Source: DATLGB01 sp035540675 (GTDB lineage Bacteria; Actinomycetota; Thermoleophilia; Solirubrobacterales; Solirubrobacteraceae). From it: DNA of 17,968 bases. Shown here in pieces: positions 13,664-17,968 of the stretch. The stretch is taken from positions 1 to 17,968 of the forward strand of contig DATLGB010000084.1 of the NCBI GenBank assembly GCA_035540675.1, in the 5' to 3' direction. The notes beneath the pieces were generated by a model that was not told the origin of the DNA, did not search any database, and saw only the letters and a list, made by a program, of their open reading frames with translations. How positions within the stretch are numbered: position 1 is the first letter of the stretch; each line of letters begins with the position of its first letter. A program made the position numbers and the translations under genes.

Positions 13664-14530
13664 ATGCCCGAGCTGCCCGAGGTCGAGGCGACCGCCCGGC
13701 TGCTGGACGCGGCGCTGGCGGGCGAGGTCGTCGAGTCGACGCTGGCGCCGGGCGTCAACGTGCTCAAGACGTTCGACCCGCCGCTGCACGCGCTCGACGG
13801 CGCGACCATCGCCGCGGTCCGGCGGCGCGGCAAGCTGCTGCTGCTCGACGCCGACGCGCCCGAACGCGGGCGCCTGACGCTGCTCATGCACCTGATGAGC
13901 GCCGGCCGCCTGCAGCTGTTCGACAAGCGCGCCTCGCTGCGCGACCGCACGTCGCGGCTGCTGCTGCGCCTGCCGGGCGACCGCGAGCTGCGGCTGCGCG
14001 AGTTCGGCACCAAGCAGGCGGCGTGGGCGCGCCTGTATGCGGCCGACGCGCTCGACGGCGACGACGCGCTGCGCACGCTCGGGCCCGAGGCGTGGCCGGA
14101 CCCGCCGGCGCCGGACGACCTGCGCGATCGCCTCGCGGGCGCGCGGCCGCTGCACTCCGCCCTGCGCGACCAGCAGGTGATCGCGGGCATCGGGCGCACG
14201 TGGGTCGACGAGATCCTGCACGCGGCGCAGCTGTCGCCGTTCAAGCGCGGCGACGACCTCACGGAGGACGACGCCGTCGCGCTGCGCGCGGCGATCACCG
14301 GCGAGCTCGGCCGCGCCGTCGAGCACTACGTGGCGACCTGGAAGCTCCCGCTGCCGGACAAGCAGCAGAAGGTCGCGCGCGTCCACGCCCACCAGGGCGA
14401 GCCGTGCCCGCGCTGCGCGACGGTGCTCGAGGCGGTCTTCTTCGAGGACTACGTGATGACGTACTGCCCGCAGTGCCAGACGGGCGGGCGGATCCTCAAG
14501 GACCGGCGGCTGTCGCGGCTGCTCAAGTAG
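13664..14530 (+). CDS. Fpg/Nei-family DNA glycosylase, variant subfamily
   Basis: Base-excision repair glycosylase/AP lyase fold. The 288-aa protein begins MPELPEVE, so after Met removal Pro2 is the Schiff-base nucleophile and Glu3 is present. Lys57 (RRRGK) matches the phosphate-contacting Lys. HLMSAGRL (76-83) is the void-filling loop region. The H2TH part reads IAGIGRTWVDEIL, with Arg178 where Fpg normally has Asn. The C-terminal zinc finger is complete (Cys248, Cys251, Cys268, Cys271), but the hairpin arginine that touches DNA in Fpg/Nei is replaced by Tyr263 (EDYVMTYCPQCQ). I recall this FEDYVMxYCPxCQTGG pattern from an actinobacterial branch, so these changes are probably subfamily features rather than decay. 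Lesion preference is unknown. Leaderless TAGCCT promoter; a small acidic ORF follows after 59 nt. Confidence 0.9.
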   Translation: MPELPEVEATARLLDAALAGEVVESTLAPGVNVLKTFDPPLHALDGATIAAVRRRGKLLLLDADAPERGRLTLLMHLMSAGRLQLFDKRASLRDRTSRLLLRLPGDRELRLREFGTKQAAWARLYAADALDGDDALRTLGPEAWPDPPAPDDLRDRLAGARPLHSALRDQQVIAGIGRTWVDEILHAAQLSPFKRGDDLTEDDAVALRAAITGELGRAVEHYVATWKLPLPDKQQKVARVHAHQGEPCPRCATVLEAVFFEDYVMTYCPQCQTGGRILKDRRLSRLLK

Positions 14531-14577
14531 CGCGCGCGGCGAGATCACGGGGGCCGTGCGCGGCAGCCGGCTTGTGG

Positions 14578-14583
14578 TAGGCA
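14578..14583 (+). promoter_or_regulatory. -10-like element (TAGGCA) of the small acidic ORF
   Basis: TAGGCA(T) ends 6 nt before the ATG at 14590, the same spacing as the other leaderless genes here. Confidence 0.4.
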
Positions 14584-14589
14584 TCCCGT

Positions 14590-14730
14590 ATGGAGACCGA
14601 GCGCAACGACGTCGACCAGCCGGATGAGATCGATCGCGTCCCCGACCTCGATCAACCCGAGTTCGGAGAGCACGACGAGCAGGCGCAGGAGGCCGAATGG
14701 GCCGAGGACGCTCAGGAGGGCGGCAGCTAG
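14590..14730 (+). CDS. Small, highly acidic protein (46 aa), unknown function
   Basis: ATG 14590 to TAG 14728-14730. The protein starts METERNDVDQPDEIDRVPDL and ends in EDAQEGGS. Roughly a third of residues are Asp or Glu, with only two Arg, no Lys and no Cys, so it should be soluble and probably disordered. Codons are mostly G/C-ending but include cat, gat and caa; a TAGGCA box lies 6 nt before the start. I do not recognise it. It precedes the aminotransferase gene by 51 nt and may be cotranscribed with it. A long antisense frame covers the same bases, but it has no promoter-like start and its sequence looks like shadow coding. Confidence 0.55.
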   Translation: METERNDVDQPDEIDRVPDLDQPEFGEHDEQAQEAEWAEDAQEGGS

Positions 14731-14769
14731 CGGTCGGGCGCCCACTCGCGGGCTGGCCGCTCCGACTGC

Positions 14770-14774
14770 GAGGA
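14770..14774 (+). promoter_or_regulatory. Ribosome binding site (GAGGA) of the aminotransferase gene
   Basis: GAGGA lies 7 nt before the GTG at 14782. It decides this start over the out-of-frame ATG at 14774. Confidence 0.5.
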
Positions 14775-14781
14775 TGCGGAC

Positions 14782-15813
14782 GTGCCACCTCTCGCCGATC
14801 TCTGGGATCCCGCCGGCCCCTACCTGAACACCGCGAGCTACGGGCTGCCGCCGCGCACGGGGTGGGACGCGCTGCAGGCGGCGCTGGCCGACTGGCGCGG
14901 CGGGCGCACGAGCTGGGAGCAGTGGGGGGAGAGCGGGGAGCGGGCGCGGGCGAGCTTCGCCCGCCTCAACGGATTCGCCACCGCCGACGTCGCGAACGGC
15001 TCGAACGTGTCGCAGTTCGTCGGCATCGTCGCGGCGGCGCTGCCGGACGGCTCCACGGTGCTCGCGCCCGAGGCCGAGTTCACGTCGCTGCTGTTCCCGT
15101 TCCTCGCGCACGCGGACCGCGGCGTGCGGACGCGGACGGCGCCGCTCGAGCAGCTGGCCGAGGCGGTCGATGCCGATACGACGCTCGTCGCCTTCAGCCC
15201 CGTGCAGTCCGCCGACGGCGCGGTCGCCGACAGCGAGGCGATCATCGCCGCCGCGCGCGATCACGGCGCGCTCGTTCTGCTGGACGTCACGCAGGCCTGC
15301 GGCTGGCTACCGATCGACCACCTCGGCGCCGACTTCGTGACCGCCGCCGCCTACAAGTGGCTGATGTCGCCGCGCGGCAGCGCGTTCCTCGCGGTGGCGC
15401 CCGAGTGCCTGGACCGCCTGCCTCCGCTCGGCGCCAACTGGTACGCCGGCGAGGACTTCCGGACCTCCTACTACGGGCCGCCGCTGCGTCTGGCCGCCGA
15501 CGCGCGCCGGCTCGACCTGTCGCCCGCGTGGTTCTCGTGGGTCGGCTCCGCGCCGGCGCTCGAGGCGATCGAGGCGGTCGGCGTCGACCGCGTGCACGCC
15601 CACAACGTCGCGCTCGCCAACCGCTTCCGCGCCGGCCTCGGGCTCGAGCCGTCGAACTCGGCGATCGTGTCGGCGGATGTGCCGGGCGCGCAGGAGCGCC
15701 TGGAGCGCGCGGGCATCCGCGCCGCCGTCCGCGCCGGCGCGCTGCGGGCGTCGTTTCACCTCTACAACGACGAGGCCGACGTGGACGCCGCGCTCGACGC
15801 GCTGGCGGCCTGA
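14782..15813 (+). CDS. Class-V aminotransferase / cysteine-desulfurase-fold PLP enzyme
   Basis: PLP enzyme of the SufS/Csd/isopenicillin-N-epimerase fold. The 343-aa protein is slightly short for the family. Visible: YLNTASYGLPP (14-24, substrate-end start), GSNVSQFVG (73-81, phosphate-binding turn), DVTQACGWLPID (168-179, Asp168 to the pyridine N, Gln171 to the O3'), and Schiff-base Lys192 in AAAYKWLMSPRGSAF. There is no Cys in the position used by SufS/IscS desulfurases, so an aminotransferase, epimerase or lyase is likelier; substrate unknown. The GTG start at 14782 has GAGGA 7 nt upstream, a Shine-Dalgarno signal consistent with being the second gene after the small acidic ORF. A 15-bp terminator hairpin follows the stop. 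Confidence 0.88.
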   Translation: MPPLADLWDPAGPYLNTASYGLPPRTGWDALQAALADWRGGRTSWEQWGESGERARASFARLNGFATADVANGSNVSQFVGIVAAALPDGSTVLAPEAEFTSLLFPFLAHADRGVRTRTAPLEQLAEAVDADTTLVAFSPVQSADGAVADSEAIIAAARDHGALVLLDVTQACGWLPIDHLGADFVTAAAYKWLMSPRGSAFLAVAPECLDRLPPLGANWYAGEDFRTSYYGPPLRLAADARRLDLSPAWFSWVGSAPALEAIEAVGVDRVHAHNVALANRFRAGLGLEPSNSAIVSADVPGAQERLERAGIRAAVRAGALRASFHLYNDEADVDAALDALAA

Positions 15814-15821
15814 GAGATCCA

Positions 15822-15856
15822 TCCAGCTTCCGTCTCGCGGAGAGACGGAACCTGGA
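15822..15856 (+). terminator. Strong terminator hairpin after the aminotransferase gene
   Basis: TTCCGTCTC (15828-15836) pairs exactly with GAGACGGAA (15842-15850) around loop GCGGA. After a single C-C mismatch, five more pairs (15822-15826 with 15852-15856) extend it to 14 bp plus one mismatch. It starts 9 nt after the TGA stop. A short CGGGTTT follows rather than a long T-tract. Confidence 0.7.
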
Positions 15857-16115
15857 CGGGTTTCCGGCAGCCCGAGCGACGGCGCGGGCTAGCTCGCTCG
15901 CCATGATCGAGCCACGCACGCACCGAAATGACCTGATCGCAGCGACGCGTGCGTTGACCGCAGGCGCCGGAGCCGCGCGCCGCTCCTGACTCGCCAGAGG
16001 CGGCGCGCGCTCGCTGCTCGGTCCTCCGCAGCAGCGCGGCGGTTGGGCGACCTGTACCCCCTGATGATCCGGATCGCGTTCTCTTCGGCGGCGCACCAGT
16101 CGACCTCTCGGCGCT
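15857..16115. other. Intergenic region with no firm gene
   Basis: The stretch lies downstream of the aminotransferase terminator and of the minus-strand sigma gene. GC is lower and less codon-periodic than in its neighbours. I see no RNA gene, repeat or mobile element. The only candidate is the short minus-strand frame overlapping the sigma stop, listed separately. Confidence 0.5.
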
Positions 16116-16119
16116 TCAT
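15889..16119 (-). CDS. Possible small ORF (76 aa) overlapping the sigma stop
   Basis: An ATG at 16119 overlaps the TGA of the ECF41 sigma gene in ATGA, the arrangement used for translational coupling. The product starts MKRREVDWCAAEENAIRIIR and is then increasingly Arg/Ala/Ser-rich without a recognisable motif; codon use in the second half (several cga, tca, ggt, cat) is unlike the neighbours. The other junction of this operon also has a 4-nt overlap, which argues for it; composition argues against it. It may be noise. Confidence 0.25.
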   Translation of the reverse strand: MKRREVDWCAAEENAIRIIRGYRSPNRRAAAEDRAASARRLWRVRSGARLRRLRSTHASLRSGHFGACVARSWRAS

Positions 16120-16985
16120 CGAGCCAGTACCGCGACGCGGTGCAGTTCGGCGAGCTTCTGAGGGTTGCGGATTCCGTAGATCCGGGTGATCCGGCCGTCA
16201 TGGACGGCGACGCTCACCGCCGTGTCGAACTCCCCCTCCGGATCGATCCTGAGGCCGGGCGCGCCGTTGAGCCAGGTGAGCGCGATCTGCACGCCCGGCA
16301 CCTCGACGGCGAGGCGCGACAGCAGCCGGGCGACCGTCGTGGCGCCCGACACGGGCCGGAGGGCAGCGCGGACCACCCCTCCGCCGTCGGCCACCACGAC
16401 GACGTCGGGTGCCAGGATGTCGAGCAGGCCTTCGAGGTCCCCGTCGGCGAGGGCCGCCCTGAATCGCTCCACCACGGCCTGCTGCTCCTCCGCGCTCACC
16501 GAGATCCGCGGCCGGCGGGCGATGACGTGCTCGCGCGCGCGGTGCGCGACCTGCCGCACCGCCGCGGGGCTCCTGTCGACGGTCTGGGCGATCTCGTCGT
16601 AGGGCAGATCGAACACCTCGCGCAACACGAAGACCGCGCGCTCGACCGGACCGAGCGTCTCGAGCACGGTCAGCATCGCGATCGACACGCTCTCGGCGAG
16701 CTCGACGTCCTCCGCCACGTCGGGGGCGGTGAGCAGCGGCTCGGGCAGCCACTCGCCGACGTACTGCTCGCGGCGGCGGGCGAGGGTTCGCAGCCGGTTG
16801 AGCGCCTGGCGGCTCACCGCGCGCACCAGGTACGCACGCGGGTCGCGCACCTCGCCGGCGTCCACGTTCGCCCAGCGCAGCCAGGTCTCCTGTACCACGT
16901 CTTCGGCGTCCGACCTGGAGCCGAGCATCTCGTAGGCGACGGTGAAGAGCAGGCTGCGATGCGTGACGAACGGATCGTCGGTCAC
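16116..16985 (-). CDS. ECF41-family RNA polymerase sigma factor with fused SnoaL-like C-terminal domain
   Basis: Sigma factor of the SigJ/ECF41 group, which has no separate anti-sigma; its own C-terminal domain tunes activity. The 289-aa protein has region 2 at about 7-72 (FTVAYEMLGSRSDAEDVVQETWLRW), the group's WLPEP signature (79-83) in the linker, region 4 at about 100-160 (LGPVERAVFVLREVFDLPYDEIAQTVDRSPAAVRQ), and an NTF2/SnoaL-like domain at about 165-289 with DGGG (200-203) and NPQKL (274-278), both ECF41 hallmarks. The GTG start overlaps the stop of the upstream CMD-family gene in GTGA, so the two are translationally coupled. Gene order and the promoter before the CMD gene fit the known ECF41 pattern of controlling the adjacent oxidoreductase or CMD gene. 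Confidence 0.95.
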   Translation of the reverse strand: MTDDPFVTHRSLLFTVAYEMLGSRSDAEDVVQETWLRWANVDAGEVRDPRAYLVRAVSRQALNRLRTLARRREQYVGEWLPEPLLTAPDVAEDVELAESVSIAMLTVLETLGPVERAVFVLREVFDLPYDEIAQTVDRSPAAVRQVAHRAREHVIARRPRISVSAEEQQAVVERFRAALADGDLEGLLDILAPDVVVVADGGGVVRAALRPVSGATTVARLLSRLAVEVPGVQIALTWLNGAPGLRIDPEGEFDTAVSVAVHDGRITRIYGIRNPQKLAELHRVAVLAR

Positions 16986-17575
16986 GCGGGCACCGGGCTC
17001 CGCACCTCCGGGCTCGCCAGGGGCCGGAGCCCGCAGGCGGACGAGATGCCCTGCGCCTCGATGCCGAGGGCGGTGTTCATGCGGGCCGCCATGTTCGCGA
17101 GCGCGATCATCGCGGTCAGCTCCACGAGCGCGGGGGCACCGAGCTGATCGAGCAGCCGCGCGGACATCGCGTCGGTGACTGCGGAAGTGGTGTGCGTCAT
17201 CGCCTCCGCGTACTCCATCACCTCACGCTCGAGCGGTGTGAAGACGGTGGACTCCCGCCAGCGCGGCACCTCCCGCGCCTTGGCGAGGTCGAGCTTCGCG
17301 TTGTGCGCCTGGTAGTAGCCGAAGTCCAGGCAGAAGCTGCAGCCCACGAGCGACACGGTCGCCATGTGGGCGAGGGACTTCAGCTGTGGGTCGCACGCAT
17401 CCCAGGATTCGACCTTTCTCGACATCCCGAGCAAGGTCCTGAGCACACGCCGGTTGTGCCACATCACCGCGAGCGGGTCCGGGACGAAACCGAGCTGCCT
17501 CTTGCTGAAGTGCTTCGCGGCAGCTCCGAGGATGCCGCTGATCTCTGCTTTCGGGATCCGTGGGTTGCTGGCCAT
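16982..17575 (-). CDS. Carboxymuconolactone decarboxylase / AhpD-like protein, ECF41 partner
   Basis: A 197-aa all-helical protein of the CMD/AhpD superfamily. The redox motif C-x2-C is present (Cys79, Cys82, in GCSFCLDFGYYQAH, with His91 downstream), as in AhpD-type thiol peroxidase or disulfide-reductase components rather than true decarboxylases. Conserved helices at ALVELTAMIALANMAARMNTALG (149-171). ECF41 sigma genes are typically linked to a CMD, oxidoreductase or epimerase gene, and this is that partner. The ATG at 17575 has a strong Shine-Dalgarno sequence (AGGAGG, 5 nt upstream), and an ECF41-type promoter lies 36-62 nt before it. The physiological substrate is unknown; a role in peroxide or electrophile stress is inferred. 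Confidence 0.9.
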   Translation of the reverse strand: MASNPRIPKAEISGILGAAAKHFSKRQLGFVPDPLAVMWHNRRVLRTLLGMSRKVESWDACDPQLKSLAHMATVSLVGCSFCLDFGYYQAHNAKLDLAKAREVPRWRESTVFTPLEREVMEYAEAMTHTTSAVTDAMSARLLDQLGAPALVELTAMIALANMAARMNTALGIEAQGISSACGLRPLASPEVRSPVPA

Positions 17576-17610
17576 GCCGTCCTCCTGTGTCCGATTCTGT
17601 TCGGCATGGA

Positions 17611-17637
17611 GACACCGCCCGCCGGCGGCGTGTGACA
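17611..17637 (-). promoter_or_regulatory. ECF41-type promoter of the CMD-sigma operon
   Basis: On the minus strand TGTCACA (17637-17631) is followed by exactly 16 nt and TGTC (17614-17611). The published ECF41 target consensus is TGTCACA with CGTC after about 16-17 nt, so this matches 10 of 11 positions. It implies that the sigma factor drives its own operon. Transcription would start near 17604, leaving about 29 nt of leader that includes the AGGAGG ribosome binding site (17586-17581). Confidence 0.8.
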
Positions 17638-17697
17638 GGGCGCGAGTGCGGGAGTCCCGCGGGTGCCGGCGGCTCGGCGGCAATGGGGGTTGGTGGG

Positions 17698-17703
17698 CAT
17701 ACT
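17698..17703 (+). promoter_or_regulatory. -10 element (CATACT) of the peroxiredoxin gene
   Basis: CATACT ends 7 nt before the ATG at 17711 and supports that ATG over the in-frame one at 17717. Confidence 0.4.
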
Positions 17704-17710
17704 CGCGCCC

Positions 17711-17968
17711 ATGACGATGCCTTCCGCCGGCGACCCCGCACCCGACTTCACCCTCCCTGACCAAGACGGGAACCTCGTGTCCCTGAAGGACCTCCGGGGG
17801 CACAGCGTCGTCGTTTATTTCTACCCGAAGGCCGACACCCCCGGCTGCACGACGCAGGCCTGCGGGATCCGCGACCGCCAGGCCGAGTACGCGGCGAAGG
17901 ATGCGGTGGTGCTGGGCGTCTCGCCGGATCCCGTGGGGGCGATCAAGAAGTTCCACGGCGGCCAGGGG
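17711..17968 (+). CDS. bcp: BCP/PrxQ-type thioredoxin-dependent peroxiredoxin (3' end outside window)
   Basis: Reduces hydrogen peroxide and organic peroxides with a cysteine thiol, recharged by thioredoxin. The first 86 residues of about 150-160 are visible. GDPAPDFTLPDQDGNLVSLKDLRG (7-30) and VVVYFYPKADTPGCTTQACGIRD (33-55) are diagnostic: peroxidatic Cys46 and, five residues later, resolving Cys51, the atypical 2-Cys arrangement of PrxQ. Thr43 and Pro44 of the active-site TPGC are present. It is divergent from the ECF41 operon with 135 nt between the start codons, and may share its oxidative-stress setting, but its own promoter looks housekeeping-type. Confidence 0.93.
   Translation, partial: MTMPSAGDPAPDFTLPDQDGNLVSLKDLRGHSVVVYFYPKADTPGCTTQACGIRDRQAEYAAKDAVVLGVSPDPVGAIKKFHGGQG

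Noticed and set aside
11938..14298. 786-aa minus-strand frame across sixA, the M20 gene and the glycosylase gene
   Set aside because: It crosses three well-supported genes in a different frame and shows no family signature.
14545..15264. 239-aa antisense frame over the small acidic ORF and aminotransferase
   Set aside because: Shadow of the aminotransferase gene. It is the main competitor to the 46-aa ORF, but it has no start signal.
15857..16115. tRNA, small RNA or pseudogene in the gap
   Set aside because: No cloverleaf, conserved stem or protein remnant could be made out beyond the weak 76-aa frame.
1..17968. Mobile element, prophage or defence island
   Set aside because: No transposase, integrase, phage or restriction/toxin gene is visible; the window looks like core-type chromosome with small repeats.

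Overview
The window is very GC-rich, with dense and mostly monocistronic coding, many GTG/ATG starts sitting directly behind a TAnnnT hexamer, and codons ending almost always in G or C. Gene content (SARP-type BTAD regulator, ECF41 sigma factor with a carboxymuconolactone-decarboxylase partner, an actinobacterial-type Fpg/Nei variant, Pro/Thr/Arg-rich secreted proteins) points to a high-GC actinobacterium. My best guess is the Thermoleophilia/Solirubrobacterales group (Conexibacter, Patulibacter or Solirubrobacter-like). The taxon is an inference from style, not from a marker gene. I see no rRNA, tRNA, CRISPR array, phage gene or transposase.

Layout. 1-381: the C-terminal end of an L-threonine aldolase, preceded by a diverged inverted copy of part of itself; this looks like a contig-end fold-back or a real inverted duplication. 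378-863 (-): a small membrane-anchored helix-hairpin-helix protein. 904-2385: SelO protein AMPylase. 2414-3850: DEAD-box RNA helicase with a DbpA-like tail. 3851-4064: a repeat-bearing gap. 4065-4523: cyclophilin. 4546-6606 (-): a large secreted protein of unknown function. 6830-8371: an aldehyde dehydrogenase. 8394-9071 (-): an ECF sigma factor, divergent from 9233-10456, a PAS-SARP regulator with a tight cysteine cluster. 10457-10643: a 141-nt nested inverted repeat. 10644-11273 (-): HAD-like hydrolase, divergent from 11297-12013, a secreted cupredoxin, followed by a SixA phosphatase (12025-12504). 12501-13640 (-): M20 metallopeptidase, divergent from an Fpg/Nei-family glycosylase (13664-14530). 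Then come a 46-aa acidic small protein (14590-14730), a class-V aminotransferase (14782-15813) with a strong terminator, and a roughly 300-nt gap. The right end carries an ECF41 sigma operon on the minus strand (CMD protein, sigma, possibly a short third ORF) and the start of a BCP/PrxQ peroxiredoxin (17711 onward, truncated).

How the genes fit together. There is no single pathway. A stress and redox theme recurs: SelO, the CMD/AhpD-like protein under ECF41 control, PrxQ, the cysteine-bearing PAS regulator beside an ECF sigma factor, and base-excision repair. The most consistent signal is regulatory. Most start codons lie 6-8 nt downstream of a TAGCCT-like -10 element, implying leaderless mRNAs. 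The genes that instead carry a clear Shine-Dalgarno sequence are the first sigma factor, the CMD gene and the internal aminotransferase gene. The ECF41 operon has a near-consensus ECF41 promoter (TGTCACA, 16 nt, TGTC), suggesting autoregulation.
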